From: Mycobacterium bohemicum DSM 44277 | GTDB lineage: Bacteria; Actinomycetota; Actinomycetes; Mycobacteriales; Mycobacteriaceae | Assembly (NCBI RefSeq): GCF_001053185.1 | Contig: NZ_CSTD01000004.1 | Span: 68,741-132,740, forward strand | DNA: 64,000 nucleotides | Direction of reading: 5' to 3' | In this document: piece by piece, positions 11,916-20,700 of the stretch | Layout of the letters: each line of letters opens with the position of its first letter | How positions within the stretch are numbered: the first letter of the stretch is position 1 | Position numbers and translations under genes: made by a program | The notes under the pieces: generated by a model | What the model was told of the DNA's origin: nothing | The model's input: only the letters and a program-made list of their open reading frames with translations | Databases searched by the model: none

Positions 11916-13048
11916 TAGCGTTCCCCTTCGCCGTGTTGGGCGGCCATCAGGTCGATGAATTGGTCGAACAGGTACTCCGCGTCGTGCGGGCCCGCGGCGG
12001 CCTCGGGGTGGTACTGCACCGAAAACGCCCGGCCGTCGGCCAATTTCACGCCCTCGACGACGCCGTCGTTGGCGCAGGTGTGGCTGACGATCGCCGGTCC
12101 GAACGGGGTGTCGAACGACTGGCCCGCCTCGCCCTCCAGGGCGAAGCCGTGGTTCTGCGCGGTCACCGCGACCCGGCCGGTGGCGTGGTCGATCACCGGG
12201 ATGTTGATGCCGCGGTGCCCGAACACCATCTTGTAGGTGGACAGGCCCAGGGCCCGGCCCAGGATCTGGTTGCCGAAACAGATGCCGAACAACGGGATTC
12301 CCGCACCGAGCACCTCGCGGGTGACGGCGACGACGTGGTCGGCGGTGGCCGGGTCGCCCGGGCCGTTGGACAGGAACACTCCGTCCGGCTTGATCTCGCC
12401 GATCTGCTCGAAGGTCGCCGACGCCGGCAGGACGTGGGTGCGCACGCCGCGACGGGAGAAATTGCGTGGCGTATTGGTCTTGATCCCCAGGTCCAGCGCG
12501 GCGACCGTAAAGCGCTGCGGCGCTTCGGGTTCGACGATGTAAGTGTCAGGGGTGCTGACCTCGCCGGCCAGATCGGCGCCCAGCATGGACTCCTGGCCAC
12601 GGACCCGCTCCAGCAGTTCGGCGGTGTCGGCCAGCGCCGCACCGGAGAACACGCCGGCCTTCATCGAGCCGCGGCTGCGCAGGTGGCGCACCACCGCGCG
12701 GGTGTCGATGCCGGCGATGCCGACCACCTGCTGGCGGACCAACTCGTCCTCCAGGGTGCCGGTCGCGCGCCAGTTGGAGGCGCGCGGCGACGGGTCGCGC
12801 ACCGCGTAGCCGGCGACCCAGATCTTGTCGCCCCGGCTCTCGGCGTCCTCGTCGTTCCACCCGGTGTTGCCGATCTGCGGCGCGGTGGCCACCACGATCT
12901 GCCGGTGGTAGCTGGGGTCGGTCAGCGTCTCCTGGTAGCCGGACATGGCGGTGGAGAACACCGCCTCCCCGAGCGCCTGGCCCACCTTGCCGAACGGCGC
13001 CCCGGTGAAGACGCGGCCGTCCTCGAGCACCAGCAACGCTTTACTCAT
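11915..13048 (-). CDS. carA: carbamoyl-phosphate synthase small (glutaminase) subunit
   Basis: A 377-residue CarA that hydrolyses glutamine and channels ammonia to CarB. The N-terminal CarA domain has GYQETLTDPSY; the class-I amidotransferase domain shows the nucleophile in GICFGNQILG, and the His/Glu pair in QYHPEAAAGPHD near the end. The Asn in GICFGNQ replaces the more usual His, as in other mycobacterial copies. The ATG at 13048 lies directly against a MIRU unit, which forms its upstream region, so the ribosome-binding site is supplied by that repeat (GAGGAG). Confidence 0.98.
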
Positions 13049-13097
13049 GGGCGCCGCTCCTCCTCATCGCTTCTCTCTGCATCGTCGCCGGCGCGAC
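13049..13097 (-). repeat. single MIRU unit between the Rv1382-like gene and carA
   Basis: On the minus strand the whole 49-bp spacer reads as a MIRU: GACGATGCAGAG, then GCGATGAGGAGGAGC and GGCGCC running into the carA ATG. The repeat therefore carries the probable carA ribosome-binding site (GAGGAG), and it links the stop of the upstream gene to the next start. Confidence 0.75.
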
Positions 13098-13619
13098 TCA
13101 CGCGACACCCTCCTTCCCGCCGGCCGGGCTGCCCTCCAGCCAGGCGGCGTAGTCGTCGCGGTGGCTGGCCCGGAAACCGGTGTCGATCTCGACCCCCGAT
13201 TTCAGCCGCCACCGAATCGCCAGAATCCCGATCCGGGCCCGCTCCCTGCCTCCCATGCCGCGCTCCATCCGGATATCCGTGATCGCCTCACTGGGAATCC
13301 AAATCGGTTGTGCCCGTGCGCGTTCGATCATGATTCCGCCGGCGTAGCGGGTGAGCACCGCCTTGCTGCGGAAACCCAGGTCGCCGGCCGCGATCCGCTC
13401 GGTCCAGCCCGGCGCCAACATCGAGCCGCAATAGTGGCCGCGGGTCGTGGTGATCTCCGCGCCCACCTGGTCGGGCACGGCGGGCAGGTCGCCGATCAGC
13501 TCCTCCTGCCGCTGCGAGCGGCGCCGCCAGCTGCGCATCATCAGCTGGATGACGACCGCGATCAGCACCACCAGCACGGCCGCGAAGATCAGCGACCCCA
13601 CCAGCGTGCCCGAGTTCAT
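13098..13619 (-). CDS. membrane-anchored conserved protein of the pyr operon (Rv1382-like)
   Basis: A 173-residue protein with one N-terminal membrane segment (about residues 6-27) followed by a basic stop-transfer region RSWRRRSQR and a soluble domain of about 130 residues. The domain is rich in alternating strands and resembles the PH-like bacterial families. It holds no obvious catalytic motif. It is encoded between pyrC and carA on the same strand, a position kept in mycobacteria, so it is probably co-transcribed with pyrimidine genes. A direct role in pyrimidine synthesis is not indicated. Confidence 0.85.
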   Translation of the reverse strand: MNSGTLVGSLIFAAVLVVLIAVVIQLMMRSWRRRSQRQEELIGDLPAVPDQVGAEITTTRGHYCGSMLAPGWTERIAAGDLGFRSKAVLTRYAGGIMIERARAQPIWIPSEAITDIRMERGMGGRERARIGILAIRWRLKSGVEIDTGFRASHRDDYAAWLEGSPAGGKEGVA

Positions 13620-13670
13620 GGGCGCCGCTCCTTCTCATAGGCACCGCTCATGCGGCGCACGGTCGGGTCG
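13620..13670 (-). repeat. degenerate MIRU-like unit between pyrC and the Rv1382-like gene
   Basis: Reading the minus strand, the spacer begins GCGCCGGCGAC and ends TGAGAAGGAGCGGCGCC next to the start codon, matching both ends of the unit at 13049-13097, but the middle is diverged. It appears to be an old MIRU copy. Confidence 0.5.
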
Positions 13671-13680
13671 CCGGCGCGGT

Positions 13681-14985
13681 TCATGCCGGGCACTTCCCGT
13701 CCCGGGCGGTGACCTTCCCGCGCAGCAGGGTCGCAGTCACCGTGGCCGGCAGTGTCATCGACTCGTAAGGCGTGTTGGCCGACCGGCTCGCCAGGTCCGG
13801 CCCGGCGACCGTCCAGGTGGCGTCCGGATCCACCACCGTCAGGTTCGCGGGCTCCCCCACTTCCAGCGGCCGGCCGTGATCCGGCAGCCCGACGATGCGT
13901 GCCGGGTTCTCGCTCATCACCCGCGCCACGTCGCGCCAGGTCAGCTGCCCGGGCAGCACCATCGCCTGCACCACGACCGACAACGCCGTCTGCAACCCGA
14001 GCATGCCCGGGCGCGCCGCGGAGAATTCACAGCACTTCTCGTGCTCGGCGTGCGGAGCATGGTCAGTGGCCACACAATCGATGATCCCTTCGGCCAGCGC
14101 CTGCCGCAGGGCCGCGGCGTCGGAGGCCTCGCGCAGCGGCGGGTTGACCCGGTTCACCCCGTCATAGCTGGCCAGCCTGCCGTCGTCGAGCGCCAGGTGG
14201 TGCGGGGTCACCTCGGCCGTGATCGAGATCCCTTGCGCTTTCGCCCATTTCAGGATCTCGACGGTGCCCGCGGTGGAGGCGTGGCAGATGTGCACGCGGG
14301 CTCCGGCGTCGCGGGCCAGCAGCGCGTCGCGGGCGACGATCGACTCCTCGGCGGCGCGAGGCCAGCCGGCCAGGCCGAGCCTGGCGGCGGTGGGCCCCTC
14401 GTGGGCGACGGCGCCGGCGGTCAGCCGCGGCTCCTCGGCGTGCTGGGCGATCAGCACGCCCAGCCCGGTCGCGTACTCCAGCGCGCGGCGCATCACCAGC
14501 GGGTCGTGGACGCAGACGCCGTCGTCGGAGAACATCCGCACTCCGGCGGCGCCGGCGGCCATCATGCCCATCTCGGTGAGCTCGGCACCGGCCAGTCCCA
14601 CGGTGACCGCGCCGACGGGATGCACGTCGACGAGGCCAACCTGCTGGCCGCGCTGCCACACGTGGTCGGTCACCACCGGACTGTCGGCGACCGGGTTGGT
14701 GTTGGCCATCGCGAACACCGCGGTGTAACCGCCCAGAGCGGCAGCGGCCGAGCCGGTTTCGATGTCCTCGGCGTATTCGCGGCCGGGCTCGCGCAGGTGG
14801 GTGTGCAGGTCCACCAGCCCGGGCAGCAGCACCTGGTCGCGCGCGTCGATGACGTCGGCGTCGTCAGGGATGGCGAGCTCCGCGCCGATGTCGGCGATCT
14901 GTCCCTCGTAGCCCGGACTGTCGACCAGCACGTCGACGCGATCGCCCTCGCCGTACAACCGCACCCCGCGGATCAATACACTCAC
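13681..14985 (-). CDS. pyrC: dihydroorotase
   Basis: A 434-residue type-I dihydroorotase closing N-carbamoyl-aspartate to dihydroorotate. Metal-binding and catalytic motifs are present: DLHTHLREPG near residue 59, the HICHAS segment, and ATDHAPHAEHEK around residue 310. The start is the GTG at 14985, which overlaps the pyrB stop as GTGA; the frame stays open further upstream but that part runs inside pyrB. The C-terminus ends DGKCPA, as in the mycobacterial family. No damage is seen. Confidence 0.97.
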   Translation of the reverse strand: MSVLIRGVRLYGEGDRVDVLVDSPGYEGQIADIGAELAIPDDADVIDARDQVLLPGLVDLHTHLREPGREYAEDIETGSAAAALGGYTAVFAMANTNPVADSPVVTDHVWQRGQQVGLVDVHPVGAVTVGLAGAELTEMGMMAAGAAGVRMFSDDGVCVHDPLVMRRALEYATGLGVLIAQHAEEPRLTAGAVAHEGPTAARLGLAGWPRAAEESIVARDALLARDAGARVHICHASTAGTVEILKWAKAQGISITAEVTPHHLALDDGRLASYDGVNRVNPPLREASDAAALRQALAEGIIDCVATDHAPHAEHEKCCEFSAARPGMLGLQTALSVVVQAMVLPGQLTWRDVARVMSENPARIVGLPDHGRPLEVGEPANLTVVDPDATWTVAGPDLASRSANTPYESMTLPATVTATLLRGKVTARDGKCPA

Positions 14986-15926
14986 GCCGAGATCTCCTCC
15001 GCCCCGACCAGCACGTGGAACAGCACGGCCATCCGCACATGCACACCGTTGGAAACCTGTTGCAGCACCGCCGATTGCGACGAATCGGCCACCGACGAGG
15101 AGATCTCCATGCCGCGCAGCATCGGGCCGGGGTGCAGCACCACGGCGTGGCCGGGCAGGATCGCCTGACGGCGGCCGGAGAGCCCGTAGAGCGACGAGTA
15201 TTCGCGCACCGACGGGAAGAAGCCGCCGTTCATCCGCTCGGCCTGCACCCGCAGCATCAGCACCGCGTCGGCCGCGGGCAGCTCCGCGTCGAAGTCGTGC
15301 GACATGGTGACCGGCCAGCCTTCGACCCCGACAGGCAGCAGCGTCGGCGGCGCGACCAGCACCACCTCGGCGCCGAGCGTGTCGAGCAGCGTGACGTTGG
15401 AGCGGGCGACCCGGCTGTGCAGGATGTCGCCGACGATCACGATGCGGCGCCCCTCGATCCCGCCGAGCCGCTGCCGGATGGTCAGGGCGTCCAGCAGCGC
15501 CTGGGTGGGGTGCTCGTGCGTGCCGTCGCCGGCGTTGATCACCGACGGCCCCGAGTCGCCGGTGCAGGTCCACTCGGCGAGCAGTTGCGCGGCGCCGGAC
15601 GCCGGGTGCCGGACGATCAGCGTGTCGGCCCCGGCGGCCCGCAGCGTCAGCGCCGTGTCACGCAGCGACTCGCCCTTGCCCACCGACGACCCGGCCGCGC
15701 TGACGTTGATGACGTCGGCGCTCATCCACTTGCCGGCGACCTCGAACGACACCCGGGTGCGGGTGGAGTTCTCGTAGAACATGGTGATCACCGTGCGGCC
15801 GCGCAGCGTGGGCAGCTTCTTGACCTCCCGGCCCACCAGCGCCTCGGCGAACCGGTCGGCGTCGTCGAGGATGGCGGTGGCCTCGTCGCGGCTCAGGTCG
15901 CCGGCGGCCAGCAGGTGGCGCGTCAT
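14982..15926 (-). CDS. pyrB: aspartate carbamoyltransferase catalytic subunit
   Basis: A 314-residue ATCase joining carbamoyl phosphate and aspartate. The carbamoyl-phosphate site is visible as STRTRVSFE near residue 55, followed by GSSVGKGES with the conserved Ser and Lys, and HPTQALLDALTI near residue 137. The aspartate site RVQ-ER lies near residue 230. Overlaps of 4 bp with pyrR upstream and pyrC downstream indicate translational coupling. No pyrI regulatory chain is encoded nearby. Confidence 0.97.
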   Translation of the reverse strand: MTRHLLAAGDLSRDEATAILDDADRFAEALVGREVKKLPTLRGRTVITMFYENSTRTRVSFEVAGKWMSADVINVSAAGSSVGKGESLRDTALTLRAAGADTLIVRHPASGAAQLLAEWTCTGDSGPSVINAGDGTHEHPTQALLDALTIRQRLGGIEGRRIVIVGDILHSRVARSNVTLLDTLGAEVVLVAPPTLLPVGVEGWPVTMSHDFDAELPAADAVLMLRVQAERMNGGFFPSVREYSSLYGLSGRRQAILPGHAVVLHPGPMLRGMEISSSVADSSQSAVLQQVSNGVHVRMAVLFHVLVGAEEISA

Positions 15927-16477
15927 CGGGAGATCACCACGCCGTCGCGGCCGTCGTGCTCGCTGAGCAGCACGTGCACGCTTTCGCTGCGCGAGGTCGG
16001 CACGTTCTTGCCCACATAGTCCGCGCGCAGCGGGAGTTCGCGGTGGCCGCGGTCGACCAACACCGCCAGCTGCACCACGCGCGGACGGCCCACGTCGCGC
16101 AGCGCGTCCAGGGCCGAGCGCACCGAGCGCCCGGAATACAGCACGTCGTCGACCAGGATCACCAGTGCGTCGTCGATGCCGCCGGCCGGGATCGCGGTGA
16201 CCTCCAGCGGCCGCGGTGGCTTCTGCATGAGATCGTCGCGATACAGGGTGATGTCGAGCGCCCCGTGGGCCACCTCCACGCCGCTGTACTCCGCGATGTT
16301 GGTGGCCAGCCGGTCGGCCAGGATCACCCCGCGCGTCGGGATTCCGAGCAGTACCACCCGCGGCGCGTCGGGCCCGTCCAGGGCGGTCTTCTCGATGATC
16401 TGATGCGCGATGCGCGAAACGGTGCGGCCCACGTCGGCCGCCGACATCAGCTCCCGGGATTCACCCGCGGCACCCAT
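15923..16477 (-). CDS. pyrR: pyrimidine operon regulator PyrR / uracil phosphoribosyltransferase
   Basis: A 184-residue PRTase-fold protein. The phosphoribosyl-pyrophosphate loop reads LVDDVLYSGRSVRSAL near residue 108; the N-terminal IAHQIIEK helix and the GIPTRG loop are typical of PyrR. It binds UMP/UTP and then the pyr mRNA leader, and also has uracil phosphoribosyltransferase activity in characterised members. It is the first gene of the operon, overlaps pyrB by 4 bp, and has a PyrR-like binding loop just ahead of its own start, so it probably controls its own operon. Confidence 0.96.
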   Translation of the reverse strand: MGAAGESRELMSAADVGRTVSRIAHQIIEKTALDGPDAPRVVLLGIPTRGVILADRLATNIAEYSGVEVAHGALDITLYRDDLMQKPPRPLEVTAIPAGGIDDALVILVDDVLYSGRSVRSALDALRDVGRPRVVQLAVLVDRGHRELPLRADYVGKNVPTSRSESVHVLLSEHDGRDGVVISR

Positions 16478-16488
16478 ACGAAACTTGA

Positions 16489-16513
16489 CCTCCTTCTCCG
16501 CCTCACGGGACGG
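16489..16513 (-). promoter_or_regulatory. probable PyrR-binding loop overlapping the pyrR ribosome-binding site
   Basis: On the mRNA strand a CCG...CGG stem encloses UCCCGUGAGG, which fits the CNGNGAGG loop of the known PyrR recognition site, and GGAGG lies 4 nt downstream of the stem. Binding here would mask the ribosome-binding site. This matches the translational-repression mode reported for PyrR in mycobacteria rather than Bacillus-type attenuation. The assignment is by pattern only. Confidence 0.6.
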
Positions 16514-16530
16514 ATCGTTAAAGGGGGTTT

Positions 16531-16552
16531 GTAGAACACGTTCGTGTCCTAC
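16531..16552. repeat. short inverted repeat in the pyr leader
   Basis: GTAGAACACG and CGTGTCCTAC form a 10-bp stem with a single mismatch and a 2-nt centre. It lies about 55 bp upstream of pyrR on the pyrR side of the divergent spacer. It could be an operator or a leader hairpin; there is no T-run to make it a terminator. Confidence 0.4.
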
Positions 16553-16784
16553 CCGCTAGGAGGGTATCAGTCGCTCAGGCCGTTCGTTCGGACCGCATTA
16601 ACGCGCCCGGCATCGACCTCGAAACAATCAGCGACGGATAGCCCCGCTGCGTTCATCACCGGGGTAAGTGTGCCGAGCGAATATTTGAAAACGCGGTGTT
16701 CCACGTAGGGCAATCCACTGTTACGATTCGATTTCGCCGATGCTCCGCCTTCGGGCCGGGGCGTCGGCCAAGGAGGCTGCTGCT
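16553..16784. other. divergent spacer between pyrR and the PE gene
   Basis: About 230 bp with no coding signal on either strand. It must hold the pyr promoter (minus) and probably a promoter for the PE gene (plus), but no -10/-35 pair is convincing by eye. AAGGAGG at 16770-16776 is the PE gene's ribosome-binding site. Confidence 0.5.
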
Positions 16785-18206
16785 ATGCCATTGCTGAGCG
16801 TGACGCCGGAGGTTGTGTCGGCGGCGAGCGAAAACTTGCAGGAAATCGGCTCTTCGGTGCGTAGCGCGACCGCGGCGGCAGAGGCCCAAACCGCCGTGAT
16901 CGCAGCCCCAGCCGCCGACGAGGTCTCAGCAGCGATCACGGCCTTGTTTGGTACGCACGCGCAGGAATTCCAAGCCGCCAGCTCGCGGGCCGCAGCTTTC
17001 GGCGAAAACTTCGCAGCGACGTTGCGCTCGAGCTTGCATGAGTACCTCAGTGCCGAGGCAGCTAACGTCGGGCAAATATTGTCGAACGATGCGCGTCAGT
17101 TCCTCAGTACTGAGGCAACCGTCCTCCCGCAAAATCTGCTGAAAGGCATCGGCACAGGTCAAGCGACTGTGGGCGGTGCCGCCGCGAAACCACCAGCCGA
17201 GTATTATTACCCTTGGGGCAATAAAGGCCTACAGACATCCTTTTTTGGTACTATAAGCCTCCCAATTACTTCGTTGGGTAATAACGTCGCGGCCCTTCTT
17301 TTAACTCCCGGACAACCGTATGCATTGGGCAATCAGATTGCACCCTATCTTAACGGAAAACCGATTATTACTTACAGCTTCACCTCGGGTGCGGATGATT
17401 CCGGAAATATCCTTTTCTCCGGAAGTGTGACCACCCCCGGCGGCTACGGAATAGGGCTGGTTGCCGACACTTTAACTAGTAATTACGGCGAGAATCTATC
17501 CCTTCCCGTGGTCGGCAAGGAATCGGTGACCGCGAACGTTGGGGCCGGTATTTACGGCGCGACTGGATACGTATTCGGCGCAGGGGGCGGGGTGGTGGCG
17601 AACACGCAACAGGGCATTTATGCCGCAAGTGTTGGCGGGGAGCTGCCTGTTGTCGGTGGCGGTGGCCAGGCATTGGTGCAGTACAACAGCGGAACCGGCG
17701 TGTCCTTCGCCGGTTCTGTATCCGCTCCGCTTGACTTGGCAGGGGTGTCGGTACAGGCGAACCCCGGCGTCGGATTTTACAACGCCACCGCAAACATTGG
17801 GGGCGTCTTCGGTAGTGGGGATTCGGTGACTTGGCAACCGAACGTTGGCTTCACGACCACCGGCGTCATGTCAGGTTTAACTATTTCCGATCCCTCCGAA
17901 GATATAAATGATTTACTTGGTGGAAATGGCCTCCTATCAGGGGGCGTTCCCAACACCGGCAATCTGACTCCCAATGAACAGTTGTGGCAAAATTACGATA
18001 ATCAACTAAACCAATGGGACCAGGCGGTAAATACTTGGGACGACAAGTATGAAGCTAATCTTACGTGGTTGGAAAAAAATGACGACAACTTGGAGTATCA
18101 GGAATACGGCCTCGGACCTGAGCCGTACCCGAATCTCGGTCCTGAACCTCCCGCTCCCGGTCCCTATCCCGTTGAACCTACCCCCCCTGATGTCCCGGAC
18201 GATTGA
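16785..18206 (+). CDS. PE-family protein with an unusual non-PGRS C-terminal domain
   Basis: A 473-residue protein. The ATG at 16785 is fixed by AAGGAGG 8 bp upstream. Residues 1-95 are a PE domain (LSVTPEVVSAASENL, AAAEAQTAVIAPAADEVSAAI, the family helix pair), expected to pair with a PPE partner and direct type VII secretion to the cell surface. Residues 140-400 are not PGRS: they form a Gly/Val/Thr-rich, probably beta-stranded region with repeated GxGxY and GGG segments. From about residue 425 the chain turns acidic and Trp/Asn-rich, and it ends in a proline-rich tail (PEPYPNLGPEPPAPG). From 17160 on, the DNA is clearly richer in A/T and in ATT, AAT and TTA codons than its neighbours, a possible sign of transfer. 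No PPE gene is adjacent. Confidence 0.85.
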   Translation: MPLLSVTPEVVSAASENLQEIGSSVRSATAAAEAQTAVIAAPAADEVSAAITALFGTHAQEFQAASSRAAAFGENFAATLRSSLHEYLSAEAANVGQILSNDARQFLSTEATVLPQNLLKGIGTGQATVGGAAAKPPAEYYYPWGNKGLQTSFFGTISLPITSLGNNVAALLLTPGQPYALGNQIAPYLNGKPIITYSFTSGADDSGNILFSGSVTTPGGYGIGLVADTLTSNYGENLSLPVVGKESVTANVGAGIYGATGYVFGAGGGVVANTQQGIYAASVGGELPVVGGGGQALVQYNSGTGVSFAGSVSAPLDLAGVSVQANPGVGFYNATANIGGVFGSGDSVTWQPNVGFTTTGVMSGLTISDPSEDINDLLGGNGLLSGGVPNTGNLTPNEQLWQNYDNQLNQWDQAVNTWDDKYEANLTWLEKNDDNLEYQEYGLGPEPYPNLGPEPPAPGPYPVEPTPPDVPDD

Positions 18207-18964
18207 GTCAAGTCAATAGGCCGACCGGGTCCCGCGCTGTCGGGTGACCACCTCGAACGCTTCGCGGGTGCGGGCCTCGGCGAGCGGCCCGTGAGCCCCT
18301 GCCGGCGATACTGCTTCAAGGCCTGTTTCTCGGGGTAGGCCGCGGGTGCCGCGGCGAAGATCTCGGCGGCCAGTTCGGGGCCGAACCGCTTCTCGATGCG
18401 GCGACGTTCCGCGTGGCGCACCCGCAGCAGCGCCCGGGTGTAGAGACAGCCGATCTGATCGGCCAGTGCCGTGGCCCCCCAACCCAGTGCCTGGGGCCTC
18501 AGGCGGCACCACTGCGCAGCGCCGGAGCCGTCGAGCGCGAGCGCCAGCGCCCCGTCCCGCGAGGATTCGGCGTAGATCCGGGCCTGCCCGTCGCTGCCGG
18601 TGGCGGCCAGCCAGGCGAAGACGTGGTTCGCCGACGCTTCGAGCCGCTCCCACGGGGCCGAAGCGTCGGCGACGGGGCCGCCACCCTCAGCACAGCGCGT
18701 AAACAGTTCTATCGCCTGCGCCTGCACCAGGCGGTGCACCCGCGTCCGGGCGGTGCGCAGGGCCTCGACGATGAGGCGCTCCAACGCGCGGCTGGTGTAC
18801 CGCTCGAGCGCGCCGTCTTCGATGCTCAGGCGCCCCAGCGTCCCGTCGGCGCGAAAACGCGCCGCCACGGGCCCGCCCGCCTGCACCATGTCGCAGGCGT
18901 CGATCAGTGCCGCCAGCCGCGCGCGCAAGTCGGCGACTTCGCCCGCGCCGTCGAGCCGGCTCAC
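18164..18964 (-). CDS. YbaB/EbfC-like protein, likely frameshifted near its 3' end
   Basis: The recognisable part is near the N-terminus: GTLGRLSIEDGALERY followed by LERLIVEALRTARTRV resembles the YbaB nucleoid-associated fold and the EspL-type relatives of mycobacteria. The GTG at 18964 is a plausible start; sequence upstream to 19150 stays open but does not read like protein. The frame ends at 18164, inside the convergent PE gene. A second frame, open from about 18305 and ending at 18213, reads LAEARTREAFEVV and stops 7 bp past the PE stop with no overlap. That suggests a 1-2 base indel near 18300 has moved the reading frame. Function is unknown; about 200 residues of the middle have no recognised motif. 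Confidence 0.5.
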   Translation of the reverse strand: MSRLDGAGEVADLRARLAALIDACDMVQAGGPVAARFRADGTLGRLSIEDGALERYTSRALERLIVEALRTARTRVHRLVQAQAIELFTRCAEGGGPVADASAPWERLEASANHVFAWLAATGSDGQARIYAESSRDGALALALDGSGAAQWCRLRPQALGWGATALADQIGCLYTRALLRVRHAERRRIEKRFGPELAAEIFAAAPAAYPEKQALKQYRRQGLTGRSPRPAPAKRSRWSPDSAGPGRPIDLTQSSGTSGGVGSTG

Positions 18965-19212
18965 GATGCGACACCGGCCGGCGGGCGCCGACGCGTTGCC
19001 GCGCCGTCCAAACCCGTTCCAGCCGTGGCCATGTCGCCTCCTAATTCTCCGGCTGTCTGAGGTTGGACGGCAGCTTACCTCGGGTTGACGGGCGTCAAAC
19101 GTCGCCGGGGAAGCCGTTTCGCTTCCAGGCTCGTTAGGGCTGGTCGCCATGTCATCGGACGGAGTGGTGATCCGAAAAGCGAAGCGCGCCAGGAAGTGCG
19201 CACAGGGCCGGG

Positions 19213-20700
19213 TCAGGTGATCGTGTAGTCGCTGAGCGGGAAAGTGGAGGATTCCCGCAAGGCGTTGAGCGTGCTGGTCGGCCGCAGCAGCGATGCCTCA
19301 CCGGTGGGGCTGAAATAGTACGACCGCGACGAGGCGCAGTCACCGTTGTAGAACACCGAGTTGCCCAGCGACCGGGTCATGCGGTCGAGGAAACGGGCGT
19401 TGGCCTCTTCGGTCACCTCGAAAGTGGTCGCACCGCGGCGCTTCACCTCACCGAGAAGCCGGTCCATGTGCCGCATCTGGGCCTCGATGGTGTGAAAGAA
19501 GGACAGGCCGGAGAAGGCGAACGGGCTGGCCAGGCCGAGGTAGTTGGGAAAGTAGGGCACCGACATCCCTTGGTAGGCCTGAAATCCGCTCTCGCGCCAC
19601 CACTTTCCGAGGTTCCGGCCTTCGCGGCCAACCACCTCGACGGCCGGGAAGTTGGCCTCCCAGATGTCGAATCCCGTCGCCAGGACGAGGGTGTCGACGA
19701 CGATTTTGCGGCCGTCCGCGGTAACGACGCCGTCGGCCTCGACCCGCTCGATGGGGTTGGTCTCCAGGTGCACGTGCGGCTTGGTGAACGCCCGGTAGTA
19801 GGAGTTGGAGAAGGTGGGCCGCTTGCAACCGCAGTCATAGTCCGGTGTCAACTTGGCGCGCAGTTCCTTGTCGCGGATCGACGCGAAGCGGTTGATCTTG
19901 GCCATGTCGGAGGCGGTGATGTTGCCCCGGCCACGGGTTTCCTTGAAGTGCAACACCCCGATCACCAGGATCATCTCGATCACGATGTCGCTGATCCAGC
20001 GGAGGATCCGCTGCGCCCACGGCAGCCGCGCGAACAGGCGTTGCGCCGCCGGGGGAAATTCGAAGTCGGGCTTGGGCAGCACGTGGGTGGCGGTGCGCTG
20101 GTACACGATCAGTTCCCCGGCCTGCTCGGCCAACTTCGGGATGACCTGCACCGCGGACGCCCCGGTCCCGATGACCGCGATGCGGCGCCCCTCATAGCGG
20201 TAGTCGTGATCCCAGGCCGTGGTATGGACGATCTTGCCCCGGAACCCGCTGATGCCCGCGATATCGGGGGTGCGGGGCTGAGACAGGAAGCCGGTCGCGG
20301 TGATCAAGAGCCGGGTCGTCAATGTTTCGCCGCCCATCAGGGCCACCCGCCAGACTCCGGCGTCCTCGTCCCACTGGGCACCTTCCACCGTCGCGTTGAA
20401 CCGCATGTGGCGGCGCACGTCATACTTCTCGGCGACGTCGGCGGCGTACTGCTTGACCTCGGAGCCCGGCGCGAACAACCGCGACCACTTCGGGTTGGGT
20501 TCGAACCAGTACGAGTACGTGGTGGACGGGATGTCGACGGCGACACCTGGGTAGTGGTTGACGTGCCAGGTGCCGCCCAGGTCGTCTTCGCGGTCAAGGA
20601 TGACGAAATTCTCGTATCCCAGACGCTTGAGCTGGACGGCCGCTCCGATGCCGCCGAATCCCGCGCCGACAATGACGGCGTCGAAACGGTTCGAGTTCAC
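19213..20700 (-). CDS. flavin-containing / Baeyer-Villiger-type monooxygenase
   Basis: A 495-residue paralogue of the 1444-2940 enzyme. It has the FAD motif VGAGFGGIG near residue 11, GGTWHVNHYPG near residue 42, the fingerprint FRGKIVHTTAWDHDY near residue 152, and the NADPH motif GTGASAVQ near residue 175. The start is a GTG with GGAG about 7 bp ahead. It is divergent from a serine hydrolase, with a 304-bp spacer likely to hold both promoters. The substrate is not predictable; the mycobacterial family includes enzymes acting on ketones, sulfides and thioamide drugs. Confidence 0.9.
   Translation of the reverse strand: MNSNRFDAVIVGAGFGGIGAAVQLKRLGYENFVILDREDDLGGTWHVNHYPGVAVDIPSTTYSYWFEPNPKWSRLFAPGSEVKQYAADVAEKYDVRRHMRFNATVEGAQWDEDAGVWRVALMGGETLTTRLLITATGFLSQPRTPDIAGISGFRGKIVHTTAWDHDYRYEGRRIAVIGTGASAVQVIPKLAEQAGELIVYQRTATHVLPKPDFEFPPAAQRLFARLPWAQRILRWISDIVIEMILVIGVLHFKETRGRGNITASDMAKINRFASIRDKELRAKLTPDYDCGCKRPTFSNSYYRAFTKPHVHLETNPIERVEADGVVTADGRKIVVDTLVLATGFDIWEANFPAVEVVGREGRNLGKWWRESGFQAYQGMSVPYFPNYLGLASPFAFSGLSFFHTIEAQMRHMDRLLGEVKRRGATTFEVTEEANARFLDRMTRSLGNSVFYNGDCASSRSYYFSPTGEASLLRPTSTLNALRESSTFPLSDYTIT

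Noticed and set aside
14986..15573. Longer pyrC start
   Set aside because: It runs antigenically nonsensical sequence through pyrB in another frame; the GTGA overlap at 14982-14985 is the operon's usual coupling.
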